Source: Heliocidaris tuberculata
Lineage: Eukaryota; Echinodermata; Echinoidea; Camarodonta; Echinometridae
NCBI GenBank assembly: GCA_025618425.1
Contig: CM046839.1
Span: forward strand, 6,610,381 to 6,674,380
Reading direction: 5' to 3'
Length of the DNA: 64,000 nt
Shown here: positions 36,634-48,856 of the stretch, piece by piece
How positions within the stretch are numbered: position 1 is the first letter of the stretch
Layout of the letters: the number at the start of each line of letters is the position of its first letter
Made by a program: the position numbers and the translations under genes
The notes under the pieces: generated by a model
The model's database searches: none
Told to the model about the DNA's origin: nothing
The model's input: only the letters and a program-made list of their open reading frames with translations

Positions 36634-37497
36634 TGTCCCCGCCGGAAGTGCAGATCTGTGGAAATTAACTAGCCTGAACCTTAAAACTTCAGTGAAAAAC
36701 TTTAGTGAATAAAATAATAATGTTACTGCATGCAAAAGAAGAGAATACCAACAATGCATGTATACAACTGAAATATAAAACATGAAAATATTATGGACCT
36801 TCAGCTATTTTGAATAAATTTGCATAAATTTGCATGAATAATGAATTTCAAAATTCTGTGTAGAAGTTTGGAAGCCCCCACCCAGCCCTATCAGATAAAA
36901 CAATCGGAATCAAAATCCGATGTGAAATAGAGGAGAAGTAGCATTTTTCGTCAATTTTGAATACATTTGCATAAATTTGCATAATTAATGAATTTCAAAA
37001 TTCTGTGTAGAAGTTTGGAAGCCCCCACCCAGCCCTATCAGATAAAACAATCGGAATCAAAATCCGATGTGAAATAGAGGAGAAGTAGCATTTTTCATCA
37101 ATTTTGAATAAATTTGCATAAATTTGCATAATTAATTTCAAAATTCTGTGTAGGAGTTTGGAAGCCCCCACCCAGCCCTATCAGATAAAACAATCGGAAT
37201 CAAAATCCGATGTGAAATAGAGGAGAAGTAGCATTTTTCGTCACTTTTGAATAAATTTGCATGAATTTGCATAATTAATGAATTTCACGATTTTGTGTAG
37301 AAGTTTGGAAGCCCTCACCAAGCCCTATCAGATAAAACAATCAGAATCAAAATCGGCCAAGAAATGACGGACAAGTAGCATTTTCTAACAGTTGAGCACA
37401 CACGGACAGACGGACGCACGGACTTACACACACACACACGCACACACAAACGGAGCCCGTTTCATAGTCCCCTCGCGAACTTCGTTCGGCGGGGACA
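36634..37497. mobile_element. putative element with 11-bp inverted ends
   Basis: TGTCCCCGCCG at 36634-36644 is exactly mirrored by CGGCGGGGACA at 37487-37497. The interior holds the 147-bp tandem array and, near its right end, a (CA)n-rich segment preceded by GGACAGACGGACGCACGG. Exact inverted ends suggest a unit of mobility or amplification. No target duplication is evident and no protein is encoded. Confidence 0.5.
36808..37392. repeat. 147-bp tandem repeat, 4 copies
   Basis: Units begin at the TTTTGAATAAATTTGCATA word near 36808, 36955, 37102 and 37245. Each carries GTGTAGAAGTTTGGAAGCC and a CAGATAAAACAATCGGAATC block. The first three are almost identical and the fourth is diverged. Confidence 0.92.
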
Positions 37498-37546
37498 ACA
37501 AAGCAATGTTAAAGACAGGTCAATTTTATATTCACACATCAAAAAA

Positions 37547-37950
37547 GGAGGCGAGTTGGCTCAGTCGGTAAAGCACCTGCCTGTCGAACCAAAGATCGTG
37601 GGTTCGAATCCACCCCGGGCAGATGAAAGAAGCCTGCGTTGTGTGTTAACGTGCCCCTCCCTTGTTTCATAGACACGGGCTATGTTACAGTGGAAAACAC
37701 TCCATCCCTCAGATACGACGTTAACTGGAGGCCCCGTGTAGAGGACAGTCACCACCTTTGCACGTTAAGAACCCACTGCACAATTCGAATAAGAGTAGGG
37801 GGAAACCCCTGTGTAGTGGTACACCTGCACATCCCAATCAGTTATATGGGGAGGAGAGACCTAAGGGTTACAGTGATTCTGTTCGCTTTTCCCCTCCCAT
37901 GCACAGGTGACGCCAAATACTTAATAATAATAAATTTGTGCGAACAATGG
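37547..37950 (+). mobile_element. tRNA-derived SINE with long body
   Basis: The head has a tRNA form: box A TGGCTCAGTCGG at about 37557-37568 and box B GGTTCGAATCC at about 37600-37611. The body continues with GCACGTTAAGAACCCACTGC at about 37760, then ends in an AATAATAATAA-like tail near 37925. The tRNA-like head fused to a long unrelated body and simple tail is the SINE pattern. The 108-codon frame over it is not a gene. Confidence 0.7.
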
Positions 37951-40900
37951 CACTACTCTTTATAGCCATTGGACTGAAAAGATCAACATTAATTGTCATG
38001 CTCAAGGACATGTACATTTTATAATTACATCCCTTTTACAGTTGAGAAGTGGCTTTTTTATCATGATTTTCCCTATATACATTTGACAACAGAGCTAAGA
38101 AATGTTTCCTAAACCCTTTTAAGTCTAAGCTTAATAAAACGCTTAACATATATATATCAACAATCTTTTCTGTATTTAATCAAATGTCTTTATACAAGAT
38201 AGTTATGAAAGTCAATTTGCTGTCATAGGCCCTATTCTGTATCAACATTGTTGTTGCTTTTGAATTAGGGATATAGTCATTAAAGATTTTGTTTATGTTT
38301 TAGAGGCTTTTAGTTTCATTCATTAACAAAAATCATATGAAAACCTCTATAACGCTGATATGACAGTAGCTGAGCTACCAGGCAGAATATTTTTCTCTCT
38401 CAAGAAAATGAGTTTAACTGAAGGCGATTCCATCTCACCCCTTCTCCTCTGGATCTATATCAAAATTATGCTGCCATTAACATATGAATAATAGATGAAA
38501 AGAAAGGAGTATGTTGGAGGAGTAAATATGTACTCAAGAATGCACACACATTAATCAGCCTGAGGAAAAACATTCACATCTTAAGATCTTAATGCATTTT
38601 CAACTTGTCCCCCCTAAATGTGGCATCGCACAATCCTGAGAGGCAAATATCAAACATGAAACCTTTCAAATATTTTCATAATATCCAAAATGATCAAATC
38701 CTAAAGCAATATAGAACATATAATTTTCATATTGCCTGACAAAAATCATACATCCCAGAATAAAATGAATATTTGCCTCTAGCCTTTATTTTTCCAAATA
38801 ACTTTACACAAATGTAGATTTCATTCAATATAACATGAGTGAACTAAATACTGATCAGGATACATCACAAGCATAAAATATAAGAATACTCAATATACCG
38901 GTTCTGTAATGTATTCAAATTTATGTACATTTATTCTCTGAGCACCCAGTGACGAGCTTTTCCATTAACCTGCTTTTTATAAATGATCCTCAATGCTTGG
39001 AATCCACTTTGCATACATTACTTGATGCTATGTCCGGCAAGCTTTCAGGTTCTCAAGAACAACCTATATTTGAAAGGTATGTATGAAATTTGCATACATT
39101 ACCGAAGTGGTCTATTGCTAAAAAATAAAAAAGACTCAAGACCAGTTTCTTCCTAAATCTAGTCAGGGTCGAGTTGAGAGGTTTGCGGTGGACTTACCTT
39201 CATTAGGATAAAATCCACAGACACATTTTCAAAATTTGCCCTGATCACTAGATTAACATACCACAATGATCCCTAACAGCTCTGCTCTTTGAAATGAATA
39301 TACTGGGTTCCATGCTCTACTCCAAAGGCAAGGATGAATGCAGTAATGAATTAGAGTTAGTGGAATTGAAGCTTCCCAATAGCAGCATGGTTTCATGACA
39401 TGCAAATGAAGTTGCCACATTTTGGGGGGTATATATCAAAGTTAGCATTTTATCTCATTTAATCCAGGTAATGGAATTACCTACATGTACTACCGAAAAC
39501 CTGAATTACCAGTGTATCATTCCTGTGAAGGTGTGGCCATTATGTGCAGAGTCTGAAATTAATTACTACTGCATGCTAATAGAGTTACGGTCATACATGT
39601 CAGAGAAGTCCTCCCTGACGAGAGTTTGCAGAGACTATGAATCTTACGGTAAAGGAGTAGTCTGACATGTCGTAAAAGAGATCTGCTCGACTCTCATACT
39701 ATTAAAAACATTTATTAGAATACAACCCAATTATTTTCTCTTTGCATATATCACCCACCTCCTTTATTCATTTCAGTGCCTTAAGCTCCAAGGTGCTTAA
39801 GTTTATTTGTTTTTCTTTGACAAAAAAAAATGAACCTCAAACAGCCTCCTGAAATTGTCTAGTTTCAAAACATGAAACACATGTTGATCATGTTGAACGA
39901 AGCAACAAAAAAAATGCATCCTTAGAAACTCGCCTCATAAAATCTGAGTTGTGATACATGTTTGAAACTTCATGGCACCATAAGGGTTAAAGGATGATCT
40001 GGGAATAGAACTTTGAGATTAACCCTTATGATGTTACAAAGACAAATGTATGAACTTACATGTAGATCTTATATCTTTACACTACCCAATATGTCCTTGT
40101 TGAATGTCGTGAAAATAACCCACAAACACACTTTACAGGGCAAAGTCTGGATAATTATCCCTATCTATAAATTTTACCGTACTAAGAAAAAAAAAACATC
40201 TTGTCTTAGTCCCCTTGCCCACTCACTTCAGAGAAAAATAAGCCTAATGCAAATTAAGACCCGATCAAAAATAAATTGGATTTTATCAAACTGAGACGTA
40301 TCGTCTTTCTGCCATGACGTTAATTCATTCATGCACAATCCATTAGCTAATAGGATTGCAAGCACTGACATGCATATGTAGTGTGATGCAATAAGATCAA
40401 ATGCATCCTGTTCATCCATCAGTTTTGTTTTCATTTTTAATTTACTTTCTGACTCTATAAAACATTATCCACAAACACCGAACAATAGAGATGAAAAGGT
40501 CAATGGCATGAGGTAGATAGAATTTCCTTCCAAAAGTGGAATACAAGGACACGAAGAGAAGGAGACATTTTCCAACAATATAAAAGGCAACGAGAAACTC
40601 TTAGTGTATATTCTATTCTGAACTGCTGAAAATGTACATGCATGTATTATGTACACAACTTTGCTGATTTTATCCTTATTGCCTTTTTTGAAATACCGTA
40701 ATGGCACCAGTTGTGGCGCGCCCTTGTAATACAGCTTCATTGCTGCAACGCCCTGTGTCAACTGCCCTAGTCTCACCGGAGCGAAATGAACGGATGCGAT
40801 TGGCTAGCAGATATTTTACCAAAATAAATGAGGAACAGCTATGCGGCGTTTTGCTCGCTGCCGATCGCACAAAAAATTATGGCAGGAAAAGTTTGTTTCC

Positions 40901-41261
40901 AAAGAGAATTATCCACAGGGCTTTTTTATGTTCTGCTAATTTTTTTGTAAAACAAGAACTTCCTCGTTAGCAGACTGAAACAAAATAAATGATATGTACC
41001 ATATTTTCTGTTTTCGATGTAACAGAGCTTAAGTTCCATAGATGTTGGCCAGACAATTTTTTTGCATGAAAAATACTTTGGAAATAGATTATCTTTCTTC
41101 AAAGTTAGCTGTCTTGCCTAGAATGCCTATGTTCCAGTCTTGACGCGCCATTCCTACAACACACAAATCATAACGTAGGATCACGACAAGCGCATTATAC
41201 TAGTGCGCATGCACAATCCCCAAAAGACAACGCGATAGTCAGATAGCTTCCTGCGTATGGT
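37951..41261. other. non-coding; less AT-rich patch near 40.7-40.9 kb
   Basis: Mostly AT-rich with no supported exon. Around 40.69-40.87 kb G+C is higher and both strands are open (89 codons plus), but no splice signals or recognised motifs support a gene. A short inverted pair around AACCCTTATG lies at 39979-40030. Confidence 0.4.
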
Positions 41262-41486
41262 TTAAAGGGTACCTGAGGCCTGAAAAAATAATTTGTGTAT
41301 AGTTAGCTTACACAAAATCAACCCCAGAAAACTTAACACGACATTCAACGGTGACAGGATACAGGAGATATTGATTTTTGAAAATAAAATACCCCAAAAA
41401 ATTAATATAAATAAGACTTGAGCAAAGACTAGTCGATCGATCACGATAGCTCACCTAACGATATATCGATTCAGGAACGTCTTCAC

Positions 41487-44400
41487 TTTCAATTTTCGAT
41501 TCGATAAATGAATTTTGCGACTTAGTTCTAATTTATTTGTTGTTTCATTTGGTCTGTAGATTCTTTGTAATTTATGCGCCAAACCAATTTTCTATTCGAT
41601 TTAAACGTTTTGCGTTGAATACTTGATTCATCTGTTGTTTTGTTTGGGTTGTAGATTCTCCATAAATTAAGCGGCAACTGAATTCTCAGTTCGATAAAAA
41701 CAGTTTGCGTTGTATACTTCATCCATTTGATGTTTTATTTGGGTTGTATATTATTCGTAAGTTACGCGCCAAATCATTTTCCAGTTCAATTTCGAATTCG
41801 ATAAAAAAAAAAAAAAAAAAAAAACATTTTGCGTTGTATACTTCATTCATTTCATATTTTATTTGGGTTATATATTATTCCTAAGTTAAGCGCCAAATCA
41901 ATTTTTGATTCGATAAATGTATCTTGCGTCATACATGTAGTTCTAATTTGTTTGTTGTTTCATTTGGTCTGTAAATTCTTTGTAATTTATGCGCCAAACC
42001 AATGTTATATTCGACATAAACGTTTTGTGTTGAATACTTGATTCATTTGTTGTTTTATTTGGTTTGTAGATTCTCTATAAATTAGGCACCAACTTAATAT
42101 TTTTCATTTCGATAAAAACATTTTGCGTTTTATACTTCATTCATTTCATATTTTATTTGGGTTGTATATTATTCCTAAGTTAAGCACCAAATCAATTTTT
42201 GATTCGATAAATGTATCTTGCGTCATAGTTCTCATTTATTTGTTGTTTCTTTTGGTCTGTAGATTCTTTATAATTTATGCGCCGAACCAATTTTCTATTC
42301 GATATAAAAATTGTGCGTTGTTTACTTCATCCATTTCATGTTTTATTTGGGTTGTATATTATCCATTAGTTACGCGCCAAATGAATTTCCAATCGATAAA
42401 AAAAAACATTTTGCGCTGTATACTTCATTCATTTCATATATTATTTGGGTTGTATATTATCCCTCAATTAAGCGCTAATTCAATTTTCGATTCGATATAT
42501 GTATTTTGCGTCTTATTTCTAATTTATTTGTTGTTTCATTTGGTCTGTAGATTCTTTGTAATTTATGCGCCGAACCAATTTTATATTCGATATAAAAAAT
42601 GTGCGTGTATACTTCATCCATTTCATGTTTTATTTGGGTTGTATATTATCCATTAGTTACGCGCCAAATCAATTTCCAATCGATAAAAAAAAACATTTTG
42701 CGCTGTATACTTCATTCATTTCATATATTATTTGGGTTGTATATTATCCCTCAATTAAGCGCTAATTCAATTTTCGATTCAATAAATATATTTTGCGTCT
42801 TAGTTCTAATTCATTTGTTGTTTCACTTGGTCTGTAGATTCTTCGAAATTTATGCGCCGAACCAATTTTCTATTCGATATAAACACTTTGCGTTGTATGC
42901 TTCATCCATTTCATATTTTATTTAGGTTATATATTTTCCATTAGTTACGCGCCAAATCAATTTCCAATCGATAAAAAAAAAAAAAAAAAAAACATTTTGC
43001 GTTGTATAATTCATTCATTTCATATTTTATTTGGGTTGTATATTATTTCTAAGTTAAGCGCCAAATCAATTTTCGATTCGACAAATGTATTTTGCGTCGT
43101 AGTTCTAATTTATTTGTTGTTTCATTGGTCTGTAGAGTCTTTGTAATTTATGCGCCGAACCAAATTTTCTATTCCATATAAACATTTTGCGTTGTATACT
43201 TCATCCATTTGATATTTTATTAGGATTGTATATTATTCATTAGTTACGTGCCAAATCAATTTCCATCGATAAAAAAACATTTTGCGTTGTATACTTCATT
43301 CATTTCATATTTTATTTGGGTTGTTTATTATTCCTAAATTATAAGCGCCAAATCAATTTTCGATTCGATAAATATATTTTGCGTCTTAGTTCTAATTTAT
43401 TTATTGTTTCGCTTGGTCTGTAGATTCTTTGTAATTTATGCGCCGAACCAATTTTCTATTCGATAAAAACATTTTGCGTTAATTGTATACTTCATTCATT
43501 TTATATTTTATTTGGGTTGTATATTATTCCTAAATTAAACGCCAAATCAATTTTCGATTCGATGAATATATTTTGCGTCTTAGTTCTAATTTATTTTTTG
43601 TTTCGCTTGGTCTGTAGATTCTTTGTAATTTATGCGCCGAACCAATTTTCTATTCGATATAAACATTTTGCGTTATTTCATCCATTTGATGTTTTATTAG
43701 GATTGTACATTATTCACTAGCTACGTGCCAAATCAATTTCTATTGATAAAAAACATTTTGCGTTGGTCCTTTATTCATTTCATATTTTATTTGGGTTGTA
43801 TATTATTCCTATGTTAAGCGCCAAATCAATTTTCGATTCAATAAATATATTTTGCGTCTTAGTTCTAATTTATTTATTGTTTCGCTTGGTCTGTAGATTC
43901 TTTGTAATTTATGCGCCGAACCAATTTTCTATTCGATAAAAACATTTTGCGTTGTATACTTTTTTATTTTCATTTTATATTTTATTTGGGTTGTATATTA
44001 TTCCTAAGTTAAGCGCCAAATCAATTTTCGATTCGATAAATGTATTTTGCGTCTTAGTTCTAATTTATTTGTTGTTTCATTTGGTCTGTAGATTCTTTGT
44101 AATTTATGCGCCGAACCAATTTTCTATTCGATATAAACATTTTGCGTTACTTCATCCATTTGATGTTTTATTAGGATTGTACATTATTCATTAGCTACGT
44201 GCCAAATCAATTTCTATTGATAAAAAAACATTTTGCGTTGGTCCTTTATTCTTTTCATATTTTATTTGGTTTGTATATTATTCCTATGTTAAGCGCCAAA
44301 TCAATTTTCGATTCGATAAATGTATTTTGCGTCTTAGTTCTAATTTATTTGTTGTTTCGCTTGGTCTGTAGATTCTTTGTAATTTATGCGCCGAACCAAT

Positions 44401-47136
44401 TTTCTATTCGATATAAACATTTTGCGTTACTTCATCCATTTGATGTTTTATTAGGATTGTACATTTTTCATTAGCTACGTGCCAAATCAATTTCTATTCG
44501 ATAAAAACATTTTGCGTTGTATACTTCATTCATTTTATATTTTATTTGGGTTGTATATTATTCCTAAGTTAAGCGCCAAATCAATTTTCGATTCGATAAA
44601 TGTATTTTGCGTCTTAGTTCTAATTTATTTGTTGTTTCATTTGGTCTGTAGATTCTTTGTAATTTATGCGCCGAACCAATTTTCTATTCGATATAAACAT
44701 TTTGCGTTATTTCATCCATTTGATGTTTTATTAGGATTGTACATTATTCACTAGCTACGTGCCAAATCAATTTCTATTCGATAAAAACATTTTGCGTTGG
44801 TCCTTTATTCATTTCATATTTTATTTGGGTTGTATATTATTCCTATGTTAAGCGCCAAATCAATTTTCGATTCAATAAATATATTTTGCGTCTTAGTTCT
44901 AATTTATTTATTGTTTCGCTTGGTCTGTAGATTCTTTGTAATTTATGGGCCGAACCAATTTTCTATTCGATAAAAACATTTTGCGTTGTATACTTTTTTA
45001 TTTTCATTTTATATTTTATTAGGATTGTATATTATTCCTAAGTTAAGCGCCAAATCAATTTTCGATTCGATAAAAACATTTTGCGTTGGTCCTTTATTCA
45101 TTTCATATTTTATTTGGGTTGTATATTATTCCTATGTTAAGCGCCAAATCAATTTTCGATTCAATAAATATATTTTGCGTCTTAGTTCTAATTTATTTGT
45201 TGTTTCGCTTGGTCTGTAGATTCTTTGTAATTTATGCGCCGAACCAATTTTCTATTCGATATAAACATTTTGCGTTACTTCATCCATTTGATGTTTTATT
45301 AGGATTGTACATTTTTCATTAGCTACGTGCCAAATCAATTTCTATTCGATAAAAACATTTTGCGTTGTATACTTCATTCATTTTATATTTTATTTGGGTT
45401 GTATATTATTCCTAAGTTAAGCGCCAAATCAATTTTCGATTCGATAAATGTATTTTGCGTCTTAGTTCTAATTTATTTGTTGTTTCATTTGGTCTGTAGA
45501 TTCTTTGTAATTTATGCGCCGAACTAATTTTCTATTCGATAAAAACATTTTGCGTTGTATACTTTTTTATTTTCATTTTATATTTTATTTGGGTTGTATA
45601 TTATTCCTAAGTTAAGCGCCAAATCAATTTTCGATTCGATAAATGTATTTTGCGTCTTAGTTCTAATTTATTTGTTGTTTCATTTGGTCTGTAGATTCTT
45701 TGTAATTTATGCGCCGAACCAATTTTCTATTCGATATAAACATTTTGCGTTATTTCATCCATTTGATGTTTTATTAGGATTGTACATTATTCACTAGCTA
45801 CGTGCCAAATCAATTTCTATTCGATAAAAACATTTTGCGTTGGTCCTTTATTCATTTCATATTTTATTTGGGTTGTATATTATTCCTATGTTAAGCGCCA
45901 AATCAATTTTCGATTCGATAAATATATTTTGCGTCTTAGTTCTAATTTATTTATTGTTTCGCTTGGTCTGTAGATTCTTTGTAATTTATGCGCCGAACCA
46001 ATTTTCTATTCGATAAAAACATTTTGCGTTGTATACTTTTTTATTTTCATTTTATATTTTATTAGGATTGTATATTATTCCTAAGTTAAGCGCCAAATCA
46101 ATTTTCGATTCGATAAAAACATTTTGCGTTGGTCCTTTATTCATTTCATATTTTATTTGGGTTGTATATTATTCCTATGTTAAGCGCCAAATCAATTTTC
46201 GATTCAATAAATATATTTTGCGTCTTAGTTCTAATTTATTTGTTGTTTCGCTTGGTCTGTAGATTCTTTGTAATTTATGCGCCGAACCAATTTTCTATTC
46301 GATATAAACATTTTGCGTTACTTCATCCATTTGATGTTTTATTAGGATTGTACATTTTTCATTAGCTACGTGCCAAATCAATTTCTATTCGATAAAAACA
46401 TTTTGCGTTGTATACTTCATTCATTTTATATTTTATTTGGGTTGTATATTATTCCTAAGTTAAGCGCCAAATCAATTTTCGATTCGATAAATGTATTTTG
46501 CGTCTTAGTTCTAATTTATTTGTTGTTTCATTTGGTCTGTAGATTCTTTGTAATTTATGCGCCGAACTAATTTTCTATTCGATAAAAACATTTTGCGTTG
46601 TATACTTTTTTATTTTCATTTTATATTTTATTTGGGTTGTATATTATTCCTAAGTTAAGCGCCAAATCAATTTTCGATTCGATAAATGTATTTTGCGTCT
46701 TAGTTCTAATTTATTTGTTGTTTCATTTGGTCTGTAGATTCTTTGTAATTTATGCGCCGAACCAATTTTCTATTCGATATAAACATTTTGCGTTACTTCA
46801 TCCATTTGATGTTTTATTAGGATTGTACATTATTCATTAGCTACGTGCCAAATCAATTTCTATTGATAAAAAAACATTTTGCGTTGGTCCTTTATTCTTT
46901 TCATATTTTATTTGGTTTGTATATTATTCCTATGTTAAGCGCCAAATCAATTTTCGATTCGATAAATGTATTTTGCGTCTTAGTTCTAATTTATTTGTTG
47001 TTTCGCTTGGTCTGTAGATTCTTTGTAATTTATGCGCCGAACCAATTTTCTATTCGATATAAACATTTTGCGTTACTTCATCCATTTGATGTTTTATTAG
47101 GATTGTACATTTTTCATTAGCTACGTGCCAAATCAA
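41487..47136 (+). repeat. ~95-bp satellite array, left part
   Basis: Monomers of 90-95 bp start near TTTTGCGT and end near the box GCGCCAAATCAATTTTCGAT plus TCGATAAA. Three monomer types alternate (95, 95 and 90 bp) as a 280-bp trimer, for example at about 44479-44760. Between about 44.79 and 46.8 kb the same series repeats with an exact 1043-bp offset. Monomers at 41.5-43.5 kb are diverged, with poly-A expansions at 41801-41823 and 42972-42992, whereas those from 43.9 kb on are nearly identical. The 60-177 codon plus frames here are by-products of the repeat. Confidence 0.95.
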
Positions 47137-47167
47137 GAAAATTATAACTAATTTTGTTATTTACTAG

Positions 47168-47311
47168 ATAAATCTATGTATCTACCTATTTGCTAGTTTC
47201 CCAAACTATGCCGTCATTCGAGAAAAGCTAAGTCAAAACGCGCACGCCCCGCCCGCGTGTGTTCCCCGTCCACCAATCATGATCGCGCAGCCGCCATGCT
47301 CTTCCTCTTCC
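47168..47311 (+). repeat. DIRS inverted terminal repeat (element 3' side)
   Basis: About 144 bp nearly identical to the reverse complement of 53019-53162. The outermost ~31 bp (47137-47167) differ between the two ends, and both versions are found in the internal complementary region. Contains CCCCGCCC and a CCAAT-like ACCAATCATG. Confidence 0.92.
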
Positions 47312-47374
47312 GAGCAGTCAGAGACAGAGTCTAGGACATGTTGTCAGACAAGGAGAGGGGCTGGAGGGAGGGAC

Positions 47375-47469
47375 ATAGGTAGATATATAGATTTATCTAG
47401 TAAATAACAAAATTAGTTATAATTTTCTTGATTTACAGCAATAAATCGATGTATCTACCTATTTGCTAG
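47375..47469 (+). repeat. DIRS internal complementary region
   Basis: 47375-47427 is the reverse complement of the left end (47137-47189, one mismatch). 47432-47469 is the reverse complement of the right end. They are fused through TTGATTT at 47428-47434. In DIRS elements this region templates completion of both termini and equals the joint of the circular DNA intermediate. Confidence 0.93.
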
Positions 47470-47516
47470 AATAGCACGGATAAAAACCCGGGTGGCATGT
47501 CCCAGGACGGGAAGAA

Positions 47517-48530
47517 CTAACGAGGGGCAGAAAGGGAAGACGAAGCAGCTCTCAACCCAGAGGTAGCAAACCTAACCTCACCCGAAGGAACATCCTTAAG
47601 ATAGAAGGATGTGAAGGAGGTAGGGGAACGCCAAAAGGCAGCCCTCAAGATATCCTCCAAAGGAATACCCTGAAAAAGCGCCCAGGAAGTGGAAACACTC
47701 CTGGTATCGTGCGCTCTTGGAGGAATCTCAGACAGAAGAGCCTCCGAACCCGCAGCTTGGATAGCCTCGACAATCCAACGGGAGATAGTCTCCCGTGATG
47801 CTGGGGAATAAGGGTGACGGGAAATGAGAAAGAGCTGATCATCCTTACGAAAGACCTTAGTCCTATCCAAGTACCATTTGAGAGCCCTAACAGGGCACCA
47901 AGATTTGTCCTCTTTAACGGAAGAGAATTCTGACAGAGGACTCAAGAACACTTCGATGGAGCCAGAAGCATCAGTCTGATTCTTGGCAATAAACGAAGGT
48001 CGAGGGACAAGACGTACACCTTGCCTTTCCCATCTGATATGCCCGGGCGCCGTAGAGAGAGCCTGAATAGTGCTTCTTCTCTGCCCAGAAGCAATAGCGA
48101 CAAGAAAGGCAGTCTTAATCGAGAGATGGTGTAACGACGCTTTGCACAACGGCTCAAAGGGCGGTTTGGCCAAAGCGTCCAAAACCAAAGGAAGACTCCA
48201 CGCAGGAGTCAACTGGCGATTTGCTGGTCGTTTTAAGAAAAACGATCTTAGCAAATGGGTCAAGAAGGGAGAGTTCGAAACTCCCGAACCATCAGAAAAA
48301 CCAAGGTGAACCGCAGCAATAGCTGATCGGTATCCACGAATGGTAGAGAGAGATCTACCCTTATCGAAAAGGGAGATCAGGAAATCTGCAATAGCACCGA
48401 TTGAGGCAGAACGGGGAGAAACTCCCCCCTCCTCACACCAAGCATGGAAGGCTTCTAACCTCGAGTTGTAAACAGCTCGGGTAGATTCTCTTCTACTCTG
48501 GACTATGAACTGGGAGGCTCTCTCTGAGAG
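47517..48530 (-). CDS. DIRS tyrosine recombinase
   Basis: This integrates the circular retrotransposon DNA by strand exchange, replacing the usual DDE integrase. The frame ends at TAG 47517-47519. The catalytic set is visible: Arg in SGQRRSTIQAL (codon 48078-48080), His and Arg in RAHDTRS (47709-47711 and 47700-47702), a conserved-position Trp in AAFWRSPTS, and the Tyr nucleophile in TSFYLKDV (47601-47603). A core-binding N-terminal segment (RAVYNSRLEAFHAW) precedes them. The same frame stays open upstream to 50183, but that part is an out-of-frame shadow of RT/RNase H, so the true 5' limit is uncertain. I place it near 48530, overlapping the end of the preceding reading frame by about 30 nt. 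Expression by frameshift or from a separate start is unresolved. Confidence 0.92.
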   Translation of the reverse strand, partial: LSERASQFIVQSRRESTRAVYNSRLEAFHAWCEEGGVSPRSASIGAIADFLISLFDKGRSLSTIRGYRSAIAAVHLGFSDGSGVSNSPFLTHLLRSFFLKRPANRQLTPAWSLPLVLDALAKPPFEPLCKASLHHLSIKTAFLVAIASGQRRSTIQALSTAPGHIRWERQGVRLVPRPSFIAKNQTDASGSIEVFLSPLSEFSSVKEDKSWCPVRALKWYLDRTKVFRKDDQLFLISRHPYSPASRETISRWIVEAIQAAGSEALLSEIPPRAHDTRSVSTSWALFQGIPLEDILRAAFWRSPTSFTSFYLKDVPSGEVRFATSGLRAASSSLSAPR

Positions 48531-48856
48531 TCCTGCAGTCCTCGCATCCTCCCCGACAGAGGCCAGGCGGTCAAATGTAGAGCCGCTGGACGAAGGTGGA
48601 GGATCCCCGATAGGGGTTGAGCTATGAGGTCTGCTCTCCGGGGAAGGGAGAGCGGCCGACCTTCCAGCAGAGAGAGAAGAAGAGGAAACCAAGGTCTCCT
48701 CGGCCAACAAGGTGCTATGAGCAAAACCCACGCCTGATCCTCCTGAACTTTCCGCAGGACCTGAGGAATTAAGGAGACCGGCGGAAAGGCGTAACCCCGG
48801 AAGTTCTCCCACTGAAGGGAGAACGCATCGAGGGCCCAAGCCTCCGGATCCCGCAC
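48503..48856 (-). CDS. DIRS methyltransferase-like segment after an internal stop
   Basis: This continues the RT/RNase H frame directly past the TGA at 48857-48859. The peptide (RDPEAWALDAFSLQW, YAFPPVSLIPQVLRK, LLIAPCWPRRPWFP) corresponds to the region following RNase H in DIRS polyproteins. That region is usually compared with Dam-type adenine methyltransferases, and YAFPP stands where an N/D-PP-Y/F motif is expected. The homology is assigned from recall of the family, and activity is doubtful. Where the family normally has tryptophan (TGG), this copy has TGA, so a single substitution probably separates it from the upstream part. Confidence 0.75.
   Translation of the reverse strand: MRDPEAWALDAFSLQWENFRGYAFPPVSLIPQVLRKVQEDQAWVLLIAPCWPRRPWFPLLLSLLEGRPLSLPRRADLIAQPLSGILHLRPAALHLTAWPLSGRMRGLQDSQREPPSS

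Noticed and set aside
36808..37392. CRISPR-like array
   Set aside because: The 147-bp units are contiguous with no unique spacers, and the context is animal DNA.
40701..40970. 89-codon ORF in a locally GC-richer patch
   Set aside because: The opposite strand is equally open, there are no splice or motif signals, and it lies just outside the transposon end.
41829..47120. Many 60-177-codon plus-strand frames with a shared LFGLYII...YAPNQFSIRY peptide theme
   Set aside because: They are read-throughs of the satellite monomers. Their spacing equals the 280- and 1043-bp repeat periods, there is no start or splice context, and equal frames recur to the right of the DIRS element.
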